In this document: piece by piece, positions 12,261 through 24,500 of the stretch
Layout: every line of letters starts with the position of its first letter
Position numbering within the stretch: position 1 is the stretch's first letter
NCBI GenBank assembly: GCA_963921825.1
Contig: OY997588.1
Span: 10,926,001 to 10,990,000, forward strand
Source: Erodium maritimum
Taxonomy: Eukaryota; Streptophyta; Magnoliopsida; Geraniales; Geraniaceae
Reading direction: 5' to 3'
Length of the DNA: 64,000 nucleotides
Notes under the pieces: model-generated
The model's database searches: none
What the model was told of the DNA's origin: nothing
The model's input: only the letters and a program-made list of their open reading frames with translations
Position numbers and translations under genes: made by a program

Positions 12261-13390
12261 CCCCCTCAAGCCAGCAATCGGTGCACCGGTCTCTCGCCTG
12301 AAAAAACACCAAATGTAATCAAACTCGAAGACGCCCCAACCAGGGTTGTCACCCTCCCGGCCTCCAGAAGACAAATATACCCCGTACCCTTTAATTCTTT
12401 CTAATTTCGTGGTTGTGCCCTGTATTGACACTGAAAATTTTCGGTTCCCCCTCCCACTGAAAAAGCTAGCTCTGCCACTACCCTTACCGCCTTCCACCAC
12501 CATCATCAACGGGCCTAGAACGTGTTATTGACCGCTTGAACCCAGCCTTAAATCGGATCCCTCCTTTCGAGAACAACCCTAACCGCATTAGCATGGTTCC
12601 CATGAACAATCAGTCAACCAAAAGATCAACACACGTATCAGTCTTGTTGAACAAAACCAAAGATTCGTAAAACATAACATTTTACACAAATTTGTTATTA
12701 TGTAAGTTATATTGTGTAGGGTCTCAGGTTATTATTTATTTGATTTTTTATGATAATAATATTTTTTTACGTTAATTCTTAACATCATGTATCAACTAAA
12801 AAAAATGTTGTCTACACTCACTGGAAAAGCTGACTCCGTCACTGAATCGCAGAATAGTACTAGACTCGAGCCATCAGCCAGCCGCAACCACACTTAGCTA
12901 TGTCGTCACTCCACTGCTACCGGCAGCAGAATAGGGCGTTGGTCCGACGTACGTGTGCTGGCGGGTGGGCTAACTCTCCAACAAAGATTCACTATTTTAT
13001 CCTTAAGGGCATTATAGTAAATCGGTTAGAGTCACGTGAACTAACGTATGGATGGATAATAATGGCGTCAATTGTGATCATTATGTTACGGCATATTTTT
13101 CAGCGTGCTTCAACCGTGCAACCTTTACTTTCTCAATTTTATTTTTCCTCAAATAGCGAAATAAAAATGTGTATCGTATCACAAAATTTATTTTTTGAAA
13201 CTGATTTATTTTTAGAGTATTTTTCGGAAAGCAAAAAACCCTAATATATAAACCCTAAGAAATCTCAATTTTATAGCAAATCAACTATAAAAAATCTCGG
13301 GAATTATATTTTTATTTTTGGCTAATTTACTGAGAATTTTCGCATATTCTGTTTTGATTTATTTTTAATTCCCTTCAGAATTTTTCACTC
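12261..13390. other. Upstream region of the AT-hook gene
   Basis: Mixed sequence with the AT-hook gene downstream. Two short blocks near 12440-12475 and 12815-12845 share AAAAGCT, CT and CCACT/GTCACT spacing and may be ends of a small DNA element, but this is weak. No gene is supported. Confidence 0.4.
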
Positions 13391-13762
13391 AAAGAGAAGG
13401 TACAGTTTCAGAGCTGAAATTATATTTTCGTGTGATTTTTCTCTTTTAATATATATTTTTGGTTTTCATCTCAAGATCTCGGCTCGGATTTTGGATAGAA
13501 TTATCGAATTTTATTTAAATATTTTCGATAGGGTTCGTGTTGCTTGTCAAAGATGAACTGAACTTTGCTGATTTTCAAAGAGAAGGTACAGTTTCAGAGC
13601 TGAAATTATATTTTCGTGTGATTTTTCTCTTTTAATATATATTTTTGGTTTTCATCTCAAGATCTCGGCTCGGATTTTGGATAGAATTATCGAATTTTAT
13701 TTAAATATTTTCGATAGGGTTCGTGTTGCTTGTCAAAGATGAACTGAATTTTGCTGATTTTC
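13391..13762 (+). repeat. 186-bp tandem duplication in the AT-hook gene leader
   Basis: Positions 13391-13576 and 13577-13762 are head-to-tail copies differing at one base by my comparison (13563 C against 13749 T). Each copy contains the minimal reading frame ATG-AAC-TGA (13553 and 13739). The second copy ends 72 bp before the start codon of the AT-hook gene, so the repeat probably lies in its leader or core promoter. Confidence 0.95.
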
Positions 13763-13834
13763 GTAGGAGTTAGGGTTTTAGGTTTTGCAGTAAACGATTT
13801 AGATTTTAATTTTGTATATACAATTTTTTGAAAA

Positions 13835-16800
13835 ATGTCAGGATCTGAGCCGAGATTAATGCCCGGCAGAGGAGGAGAACCGTACGGAATGGCTCTCCAG
13901 AACTCGAGCCCCTCCTCCGTCGGTGGTGGCGACGCCGCCGCCATATCCAACATGTGCTTGGCCTTCAGTTCCGACGAAACCGCCGTTTACAAGCCCATCA
14001 TGCCGAACTCGCCCAGCTACCATCAGCTCACTATTGTCCCTTGCAGCGCCGCCGACAGTTGCTCCATCGATGCGCCGCCGCCTCCGCCGGTGGAGACTCA
14101 GCCCAGCGTAGATGTCAACGACACCAACAATTCGGCTGACCCCATCAAGCGAAAGCGAGGTCGGCCCAGGAAATACCCGCTGGATGGTTCTCGGGGCCTA
14201 GCCGGGACGCCGCAACCGCAGCGCTCCATTTCGTCGTCGGGAAGTGGGTTTCCGGTGGCGGCGGCACAGCCGGGGAAGAAGGGGAGGGGCAGGCCTCCTG
14301 GTTCAGGCCGTAAACAGCTAGCAGCTGCTACTGCTCTTGGTATAATTCCTTTTATACTATTTGATTTTCTTATTCTTTTATTCATTATTGTTGCTTTGTT
14401 TATCATCTGGAGAATATAATTATTCATATGATAAAAATAAAACAAAAACTGTGTATTTTCAACTATGTACTTTTAGAATCTATTGAATTTTAAAATGCCC
14501 CAAATGGCTGATATGCTCTTGTTACTTGTTAGTTTATCAGTTAAATAAGTTGATGTTCCTTCTTGTGCCAATATGTCATTTTATACAGTTAATGGTGGAT
14601 CCAAGAATTTTCTTTTGTAAATGAATATAATATTTATTTAAGTCATCCAAGGTTAGGGATTTTGTTATTTTCTTAATTTAATCATCTTTTATTATTTTTT
14701 CCAATGGATGTGATTCATTTGGTTTGTATGTAACTTTAAGAAGAAGGTCTAATATTGATCTCTGGCTGTGGTTTCTTATATCTATACAAGTTTTATATAG
14801 GGATAATTACACTTAACTACACCTAACTATGCCCAATTTTCACATAACTACACTACCTAAAAAATCCGTTAGGGTGGTACCGATTTTCACATCACTCTCT
14901 TGCCTTTTGAAGTAACATGGAAATTTTGGAAACTTAGGTACCGCCCAGACGATTTTTTTGTTAGGGTAGTTATGTGAAAATCAGGCATAGTTAGGTGTAG
15001 TTAAGTGTAACTATCCCTTATATATAACTATCTATATCTTGCTTCAGATTGATATACACAGTTTTGTCCCTACATGTGTTTTTTGACATTTTCTTCAAAT
15101 ATAGAAATATAATTTTACCAATGGTTGAATTCCTTCCATGTGCTCTCCATGTTTATTTACCATAACAAGTTCAAGTGGTTATAGATGATTTTTTTTTAAT
15201 CGTGTAGCCCTTAAGGCTTGAAAACCAAACTATGCAGAATCTGTAGCAGTACAGAAATTCTTTTTGTTTATGTTTCTTTAAATGTGAAAGCATCAATAGT
15301 AGCTGAATTCCTTTACAGGATATGGATTTTTAGGGTCTGTGGGTGCTGGATTTACACCACATATTATCACAGTGAAAGCAGGAGAGGTGCACTCTCAATT
15401 CTCTAATTTCATTCTTGTACTTTTTTGCATGTTCCCCCACCACTATGAAGTCAATTATGTGCAACTAATATGACTATCAACTATATGGTTGAATATGAAT
15501 ACCCGCTTAAATTTCAGTGTTAATATTTTGGCCCACTTTGTTCTCTGATTGCACATCAGTTTTTTTTTCACCAAGGTATTCGTTTGTTTTTTCTGTGCAT
15601 TTCAAGTTCAACCATTTTACTCCAATTTGCAGAATATATGTGTAGGAAGGAGTAACTAAAAAATTGTTAATGTTCTTTATTTTAAGTATTATATTTCATA
15701 TTATTCGCTGGAGATAATACTGAAAGCAAAATTAGTTGTGGCCCGGGCTATTAAATTTAGGCAAGGACTGGAAAACAATTATATCCTGGCTATAGTAATG
15801 TTGCATCATGTAAGCAGTTCTTCTTTTTGACATTCAGAATAAAGGTTATCACTCATATTCTATATAATTTTGAGTTTTGAATTCAGTGAACATGCTTTTA
15901 CAGACAAAAGACTGAAACAGTTTTCTTGGAGATTACGAACTTGTTTTTTCTTCTTTTGCGCTCTAAGATTGGATTCATTGGAAAGGTCGTGCTATTTTCT
16001 AACTAGAGAAACAAATATTCAGGTTGGGTTGGACCAGCTGGTCGATAATAATAAATGGTTTCTAAGGGTTTTAGTACGTGTCGTGATGGTTGTTTGTGCA
16101 GAAACAGTATATTATATTCATTCAATTTTATCATGCATTCTGTTTTGAAGTTTTACCCTTTCACTAGACATCCCTTGTTTTTTTTTTGTGTAATATTAAT
16201 TGATCCTACACTATCTAGGTTTCTCTAATGCAAATACTGTATTCTATCTTGATGGATATTTTCATATCTATTTTGTGGTATACAAATGCTTCTTTAATTT
16301 GTACTTTGAGGAATTTTACCATATTCGTGATTATTTTCTTATCAGGACATTACATCCCGAATTCTGTCACTTATCCAAAATGGGGGCCGAGCCGTTTGCA
16401 TTTTGTCAGCAAGCGGGGCTATATCCAATGTAACACTTAGACAGTCAGAAACTTCTGGGGGATCTGTAACATATGAGGTTTGTTGAAAAGTTAAATTGTT
16501 ATATGTTGCACTTCTGTTGAGTGATCATTAGACCATATAGAATCAATTTTTATGATAATTTTTTGGGTAACTACTTTCTCTACATACCATTAGATATGGG
16601 AATTAAGTGAGTGCATAACATTGTTTTCCATTTGACATCTGAGACGGCCTCTTTAAAGAATATCTTAAACACACTGTCATAGATGAGCTACTTGCTTAAG
16701 TTCTCAGGACTATTTGTTATCATACTTTTTTGTCTGCACTAGATGAGAACATACCGAATCTACTTAATGACCAATTAAATATGCCATTTGAATTGAAAGG

Positions 16801-17365
16801 AGACCTTTTGATTCCAACTCTACTTAACCCAGTGTTGATCCTCGAGTGGTAATTCTAATTAAATATGCTATTTTAGCTGTTGTTCCTAATCTGAAATGCC
16901 CTGCATAAACAGGGGCGGTTCGACATAATCTCTCTATCAGGTTCATTCATGTTGTCAGAGAGTGATGGTCAACGAAGCAGAACGGGTGGTTTAAGTGTGT
17001 CATTAGCTGGGCCTGATGGTCGCGTCTTGGGTGGTTGTGTAGCTGGGCTTCTTATTGCAGCATCCCCAATTCAGGTTTGAGTCTTTCATATGTTTCTTCC
17101 TTTTCACTAATAAAAAGTAGACAAAACACAAGAAATTAATATTAGTCACATGTTAATATGGTGTTATTTTCAGATGGTGGTGGGTAGTTTCATTGCAGAA
17201 GGTCAGAAAGAAACATCAAATTCAGAGAAGCATGCGGAACCTTTCTTTGCACCGGCGACAGAGCTAGGAGGAATGGCAGGAGGGACACCAAATGAAGTAT
17301 CAGGAAGCCCGATTGAGCGCCATGTGGAGACCAGCAATGTTGCGCCGACTTTGACTTGGAAATAG
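13835..17365 (+). CDS. AHL: AT-hook motif nuclear-localized (AHL) protein, two AT-hooks plus PPC domain
   Basis: AHL proteins bind the minor groove of AT-rich DNA in the nucleus, assemble through the PPC domain and modulate transcription and chromatin. Exons are 13835-14339, 15319-15386, 16346-16477, 16913-17074 and 17174-17365 (stop TAG), giving 352 aa with every junction in frame. The N-terminus is Ser/Pro-rich. AT-hook 1 is KRKRGRPRKY (105-114), and AT-hook 2 is KKGRGRPPGSGRKQ (148-161). The PPC domain follows from about residue 170, with GFTPHIITVKAGE, GRAVCILSASGAISNVTL, GRFDIISLSGSF and GPDGRVLGG. The C-terminal tail is short and polar. Two AT-hooks plus introns put it with the intron-bearing, two-hook AHLs rather than the intronless one-hook clade. 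Intron 1 carries a MITE at 14800-15017. The start chosen is the first ATG of the open frame. The family is certain, but the exact orthologue is not. Confidence 0.94.
14800..15017. mobile_element. Mutator-type MITE in AHL intron 1
   Basis: The element starts GGGATAATTACACTTAACTA and ends TAGTTAAGTGTAACTATCCC, near-perfect inverse complements. Flanks TTTTATATA (14791-14799) and TTATATATA (15018-15026) form a 9-bp target duplication with one mismatch. It is 218 bp and non-coding. It lies well away from the splice sites, so an effect on splicing is not expected. Confidence 0.85.
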
Positions 17366-19590
17366 AAATAGGAGCCCAATTTTACGCAAGATCTTGCTCT
17401 TGGGAAAGCGGAAAGAGCTAGAAACTTGTAATTTATGAGTTTTTATTTTTCACATTAGCTGTTGGGTTTTGGAAAGAATAGTAGTAGCAGTCCCTTCTAT
17501 AAAACTAGTGTAAATTTGGTAGCACATTGAAATTGGTTGGCTTAGGGTTTTGACTTGAACTTTTTTGTTACCTGTTTTAGAGAGAGGAGCTCCTATCTCC
17601 CTCTAGAAATCCTCAGCCCCAATTTTGGATTTCTCTTCTCCTCCTTAGATCTCCCTTCTCATCATTGTTTGCTCACCTTTTCTCCCTTCTCCCTCCCCCT
17701 TTGAATTGGTTTGACTCTCTCACTTTCTCCTTCCATCTTCTCTTCGCCTCTTCACATATCTGGTTTCTTGGCGCCTAATCTTCATTACTGAGGGTTTGGG
17801 GTCGTCTCTTATCTTCGCTGGTCGTTTGGTCCGTGTTGGCGATCGACGGGAGCTCGATATTCCAAGATCTAAGAGATGAGGGAAAGAGCTTTGGTAGAGA
17901 AAACATCGGCCCAACACCCTATCACTTCCAGGTTTTTTTTATAGAACCCTAGTTTTTTTAGTCTTCCTTCCTCGATCGTCGTGGTTTGGTCGAGGACTCA
18001 CAGTCGGCGTTGACCATCGTGGGTTGTTTGCTTTCGGACGTTGTTGAAGCTAAAATTGGTTTGGATTCTGGGGGGCGGAGGGGGGGGTGGGGGGGAATAC
18101 TTCGGCTGTGTGTGGGTAGTGATTGGACGTCAAGCACCCTTTTTGGGTTATTGTCCGGTGTTGGCCGGTGACGGGGTAACTCTTCTTTTATTCTTGGCCC
18201 GTTTGTGTCGAAGGTGGAGGTTTGGGAGTGGGATTTTGGGTGTCTCGTTTGGGGGTCTTTCCTGTTACTTTCTATGGTTGCTTCATTTTTTGGCGTCTCA
18301 GAGGTGGTGGTGCTCGTCCTTCGACAGGCTCCGTGGTGGTTCGGCTCCTCATGCGCCGTAGGGTCCGTCGTTCGTGTTGAGCGGCTCTAGACGTTGTTTG
18401 GCTCAAGGTGGTGCGAGACTCGAAGCTTTGCTGGGTGGCCCTTGGCGTGTTGTCCGAGTCTGAAGGTTGACCGGTTTTGGGGGCTTATTTACTACTTTTT
18501 GGTTTTTCTTTTCTTTTCTTTTGGGCCTGAGGCCTAAGGGCTATTGATTTGGGCTTCAAGTTTGATAAATTTAGGTATAAGATCTTAGTTGTTTTCAGTA
18601 GCTCTTTACTTTTCGTGCTTCATGTTAGTTTTTCTAGGTTTAGATCTTTGGTTTAACTGGTTTTCTTAAAGATCTGCGTATAGGATGTGTCAGTCACATT
18701 CTGCTTGTTTGGCTTGTAGCTATTTGTTGTGTTGATTGGGAGGGTCTCTCTTGTTTGTATTTTCGCTTGAGGACATTGTCCTTTACCTTCTCCTTTATCT
18801 TTTAAGGTTTGGTTTATAAAAAAATATATGCTGATAAAAAAAAGTTTAATTAATGAATTAAATATTACTAATGATGAGATTATATAGTAATCATTTAATT
18901 ACAAAAGTTATGAAAGGCATCATTATTAGTGAAAATAACGTAGACATTATATGAAACAAAATTACTTAGAAATTACATAAACCAAATTCAATACAAAAAT
19001 ATTTCTTGAAACAAAAAAAAACATAGATCTAAGCAATGATGAATCGTAATCATATGTCTTCAATTAGATCGACCTTAAGCTATTTATGCATCTCTAGATC
19101 AAAAGGATCTGGATATAACGTTTTCCAAACATCGACTAAAATCAGAAGGTGGCCCTCAATATAGTTTCAATGATGATGTCTATATTGGCATCTACCTCAA
19201 CCGCGAAGTCTTGTGTGCCTCTTATAATTGACGGGTCTCAACAATAGGTTGGCATCTTCATCATCCTCGTCATCCGCAAAGTTTTGTGTCTTTGTCTAAT
19301 TGATGCGTCTTAACAATCATTGTATGGAAAATAATGCAATTATGCATGATATCTCCGAGGATTTATTTATTGTTCGCGTCAGTTTCATGAGGTCGCGACT
19401 GATTCCGTCTATTATTGTTTGCTTGTATTGGTCGTATTTGATCGGATCCATGACCACAATATGGAAATTTTTTGGAGATTACTATAATGTATGGAACGTG
19501 GTGTGAGTTTTGTCCTAAGGCACGGTGCCAACCTCTTGATCGATTCGACACTGGCATCCTCTTGCGGGAAGGGGCTATTGTAACGCTCTT
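17366..19590 (+). other. AHL downstream region with a possible LINE-type tail
   Basis: The first few hundred bases should hold the AHL 3' untranslated region. From about 17580 to 18845 there is a GC-richer, T-rich block that ends GGTTTATAAAAAAA and then a second A-run. This is the look of the 3' end of a plant LINE or retroposon on this strand. No protein domain is readable and no target duplication was found. The rest, to 19590, is AT-rich and unremarkable. Confidence 0.4.
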
Positions 19591-19599
19591 AAGCATTTA

Positions 19600-21217
19600 G
19601 TGAAAATTTCAATATAATACCCTACCAAACATTTACTTTCAAAATGATACTCTGGTAAAAACAATTACAGATTCTGTTAACTTTCCATCCAAAATAGGTA
19701 AAATGTCCATAATACCATTAACTATAACTCAAATTTTCAAACTCAAGTCATTGATTTTCAAAAATTATTTTTATTTTATAAAAACTCATATTTCAATAAA
19801 AACGATATTTTAATTTTGAAAAATCAGTTTATTTTTTTAAATTCCGTTTTTATTTTTTAAAAAACAATTTTTATTTTAAAACATTTTTATTTATAAAAAA
19901 TCATTTTTATTTAAAAATCAGTTTTTAGTTTTCTTATAAAAATAAATTTTATTTTTTAAAAATGATATTATATTTTATTTTATTTATTTAAAAACCAATT
20001 TTTATTTAAAAAATTGTTTTGTTTTTAAAAAAATCATTTTAAATATAAAAAATCATATATTATTGGAAAAAAATCAAATTTTAATTTTTTTAATCACATT
20101 TGTTTTCTTTTAAAAAAATTGTTTATTTTTTTCTTTGTATCTGTTCATCTTTTTCGTGAACCAAACTCATCTAAATCACCCAAAAAATTGAGTTCCCCAT
20201 CCAAAAGAAAAACCAAAAACCATGGCTTGGAGTGAAACTTAGAACTCGTTTGTTTTGTCGTACATTACCCAGCCAAACCCACGGTTGCACCGGAACAGTT
20301 CCGGCCAGATCTGAACGCTTAGATCTATCTCTGGCGAGGAAGGGATGAACACGAGGAAGGAATGAACGGTGGTAAGAACATCTGGAACTGATGGCCAACG
20401 AATCGTCGCGACCGGAGGAGCCAAACGAACGAAGGAACTCCGACGCAGGGAGGTTGAAACTCCCGATCTACCAGCGCTGAAAACAGAGAACCAGGGAGAA
20501 GAAGGGAACGAGGATCGTGAGGGAAGTAGGGGATGGAGGGAGTGGCGAGACAAGCTTCTGTCGCGAGCACCACCGGAGACGTGGCCAGGCCAAAGGGAGG
20601 GGACTGAAACCGGCGAACAAAGGACCGAGAGGGGAAAAAATGGGGAATGGAATTGATGTCGAAAAATAGGATTATTTTTTTTTCTCAAATTGGGTATTTT
20701 TCTGAAATTAGGTATTTTCTGAAATTTGAAGAATTAATGAAAAAAAAACATAAATGAATTGAAAATAAAATAAAATGATATTGGAATTGAAAATAATGGA
20801 TTATTAAAAATATTAAGAATAAAAACTGAATTTTTTTTTTAAAAAAACTGAATTTTAAAAATAAAAATGATTTTTTAAAACTAAAACTGTTTTTAAAATA
20901 AATTTTGAATTTGAAATATAAAAACTGAATTTAAAAAAAATTGATTTTTTAAAAATAAAATATGATTTTTATTACAAACTAATATTGTATGAATAAAAAT
21001 ATTTTATAAAAATAAATGAAGTGAGTTTGAAAATTTGAGTTATAGTTAGGAGTATTATAGACATTTTACTTATTTTAGATGGAAAGTTAACAAAATCAAA
21101 TGGTTGGCTATGAAAGTATTGGTAAGTGTTTTATTTGGGTATGAAACTGCAAAAAAGATTATCAAAATATCATTTTGAAAATAAATGTTTGGTAGGGTGT
21201 TATGCTGACATTTTCCC
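19600..21217. mobile_element. Mutator-like element with long arms and a GC-rich core
   Basis: A perfect 9-bp duplication AAGCATTTA flanks it (19591-19599 and 21218-21226). The left arm starts GTGAAAATTTCAATATAA and the right arm ends TTATGCTGACATTTTCCC. The arms extend at least 140 bp inward as imperfect inverted repeats (for example CCTACCAAACATTTA and TAACTTTCCATC). Between them, AT-rich spacers surround a GC-rich core at about 20200-20660 that holds overlapping frames without any recognised domain. No transposase is visible. It may be a Pack-MULE, but the donor of the core is unknown. Confidence 0.88.
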
Positions 21218-21326
21218 AAGCATTTATAATGTTAAGAAAACAATTGCCAATAGCTAACCAATGAAATTTTCCCAAGCATTTATAGTGTTAGTCGAGGAAG
21301 CATTTGCCAATAGCCAACGAATGACT
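21215..21326. repeat. Tandem 55-bp duplication beside the MULE insertion site
   Basis: Positions 21215-21269 and 21270-21326 are similar head-to-tail copies, sharing CCCAAGCATTTATA(A/G)TGTTA and TTGCCAATAGC. The first copy contains the right-hand target duplication of the MULE at 19600-21217. Confidence 0.7.
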
Positions 21327-21549
21327 GAAATAACTGATTGTTCATAAAATATATTGCCAAACTTTAGGAATCATTCAGAATACATCAACCCTATCCCAAC
21401 ACTTCAAGCACCGTGTATCTCAAAAAAACAAGCAAAAGAAAAGCATTAATAAGATTTTGAACATACCATATCGGCCGTTTTGTGAAGTGAAGTACATCTA
21501 AACTTAACTGCTAAATTGGTAAAGCTGTTCTTGTTAGCGTGCTCATAAA

Positions 21550-24500
21550 TTACAATGACTCTGGACTCATGGATGGTCTGAGCCTTGAAGGCATTTTTGC
21601 AGCTCTGCCACCAAATCTGGAACTTACTGGAATCTTGGGTGAAATAGACATCTGATTCAGTGCCAGATCAAGACCTTGTTCATTAAAGCTCATTGACATC
21701 ACCTCCTCTATTAGGGTCTCCCCATCTAGCTCCTCCACGTCTCCATCACTACTACCTTCACTATCATCTTCTTCCCCATTGGGATTGCCTTTGACCATCG
21801 ACCAGTAAATAAAGTTCTTGCGAATATAACTTCAGGCAGAAAACAAAAAGGAAGAATTAGGACAAAATTTAAACCAATATATATAATGAGGTGTTTATAT
21901 TAGGGGCTATTTGAAAAAGGTAGGTTATTAAAAAGCTAGGAAAATAGTCGAGGTAAAGAGTGCAGAAATTCCGTAGAGAATAAACCAGTCCAGTTCATGC
22001 AAGAAAAGAATGTTCACCTGTCACTCTTTCTCAGTAGACACGGGTCAAATGGAAAAAACATGTCAAGCCTTTCTAGCCCGCCGAAAGCTTTAGAAAGTTC
22101 TGACTCAAGCACATCATTGAAGATAAATTTCTCTAAGACGGTGAATAAATGTGCTGCTTTAGCCTGTCGAAGGAATTCTTGAACAACAGAAGGAAGGCAA
22201 ACCTGTTGGAAAATCATGTAGGAAATTAACATCCAATAATAGAACACAGTCCAGCTGAACATAATTGAAATACATAAAAGTGGAGAAATGCAATAAATGA
22301 ACAAAATAAAGCTAGAAAATAATGGACATGCTTGTATCATCTAACAGCTTCCTACCTTTAATGGATCCAACTTATGTTTCAATATTTGATCAATAGGCAT
22401 AAGTAGAAGCTGTGTTTTGAGCTGAGGGACACTCATTATTGATCTCATACGGAAGCAGAGTACGTACATGATGGCCTGTGATAAACAAAACTATGATTAG
22501 TACACATCATTTAAATTTTAAGCAACACCTGCTGGAGCAAATAATAAGGGTTTATTGTCAAAAAATGCACTGAGTTTTGTCCACAAACGAAAACATGCAT
22601 AAACTTTTGTCCACGCTTTGAGGGTGCACTGAAGTTTTGTCCACCGACTTTTTTTAGAAAAACGTAACAGGGATGTTGAGAATGAATGGTCTGGGCAGTT
22701 CTTCGCGGATTCAATAGATTTGTGGGCAATACATAATGCATTCTAAAGTTGTGTGGGCAATTCATAATGCATTCTATAGTTGTGTGGGCAATACTTTAGG
22801 GTAGTTTTCGGCAATTAACCTGTTACATTTTCCTAAAAAAAGTCGGTGGACAAAACTTCAGTGCACCCTTAAAGCGTGGACAAAAGTTTATGCATGTTTT
22901 CATTTGTGGACAACTTCAGTGCACTTTTCGACAATTAACCCAAATAATAAAGTGTTACTATGTTTAAGTCAATATCAAAAAGACATCATTCTTACTTCAG
23001 AGAACTACTAAAGAGGTAATTCCATTCAAGCAACTAACCTATACACTCATTTAAACTGCATAAAAGGCAGAGCAAACGAAAGTGCAGGGCCCAAAACTAC
23101 ACACTTTCAGAGATTTCAACAGCTATTCATAATTTACCTGGCATCCAGAATAGAAAAGTCGATGAGCTTTAGGATCTATATCACCACCAATTGAATGGAC
23201 TCCACAATATTCCACACACCAGTCCACTAACCTAGAACCTCAGAAACAGACAAAAATATATTAACATAAAATATTATTTCTATAGCTATGTACAGGCATA
23301 GAGTTTAAGGTTAAAAACTATGCATGCTTCCCAAATCAGACCTTTGCAACATGATTGTAACAAGAGAGGCTGGAAGGAACTTAGCACGTGACAGATAACT
23401 AGCAAGATATGCAACAGCACTCATCCTGCAAAGAACCAAAAAATCAGTTTCATATAAAATGTGACGCCCTCACTAATCATGTAAATCTAATAGCAATGAT
23501 AAACTTTGAAATGATTAGGCTGGTTTCATTGATCAGCACGGATGCATAATGATATCATGCTAAATGTCACATAAAAACAGTGTGCACATATCAGTTACAT
23601 TAAATAGCTAGGTCATTTATTATAGTTGTAATTGACTAATGAGCATTATCCCAATTTTTATGCAGCAGGAGATGTATCAATTGCAGGATGTAAAAAAGGA
23701 TTCTCCATTCACGCATAGACTGCCATGGAGTCCACAAAATACAGCATTAAGGCACATTAGCACTTCGGCAAGTCCAACAAATCACCAAAAACTTGGGTTC
23801 ACCTTAACCAAATTCAGCTGAATGTCATTTCTTGCATTCTTGTGTAGGTTTGGGTTTTTCTTATCGCTCAATTTGAAGGTGTATGAGCCAAATTGGCTAG
23901 TTAGCCTTGAGGGCATTATGTCTGAGTCAAGTACATGATCCAAGTATGACTACACAACATTTCAAATTTAGTTCAAGTAGTTCAATATGTTGACCCAACT
24001 GTGCTCAGTGACAGTTACACACGCAAATCATCCCACACAGGGTTTGCAGTATGGTAGTATCTATTCAACTGCAAAGTTAAAAGGAAACTAGAAACAACAT
24101 ATACAAAATTACTACTACTAATTTTTACCAAAGTCTTGAAAATCAAAAGGTTAATGAATAAGAGCATCAGACGAATGACATCATCAAATCAATGAAGCGG
24201 GAAAATAATGATCAATATTTTAAACAAAACCCCATCAAAATCACCTGGTGAGAAGGGGATGAGCATTGGAGATAAAGGTATCAGCCAGTAGTGAGGCAAA
24301 CATTGTCCCACAGTTTTCGGGATCCAGTGCACAGGCATAGAACATGACAAACTGTACTAAACAAGCAAAAAATGGTTCAGAGAGAATATTCCAGTAATGC
24401 ATCTTAAGAAGATGATAGATCAATTAAAGCAATAAAAATGAGAAACATAGTGCTGAGGCTATTCATCAATTACCTGGGAAAATTTGGACTTATATGTGTT

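Noticed and set aside
13687-13953. Minus-strand frame overlapping the AHL start
   Set aside because: It is antisense to the AHL first exon and the duplicated leader, with no family likeness.
20239-20688. 149-codon frame in the MULE core as a real gene
   Set aside because: There is no recognisable domain, the frame overlaps others on both strands, and it lies wholly inside a transposon.
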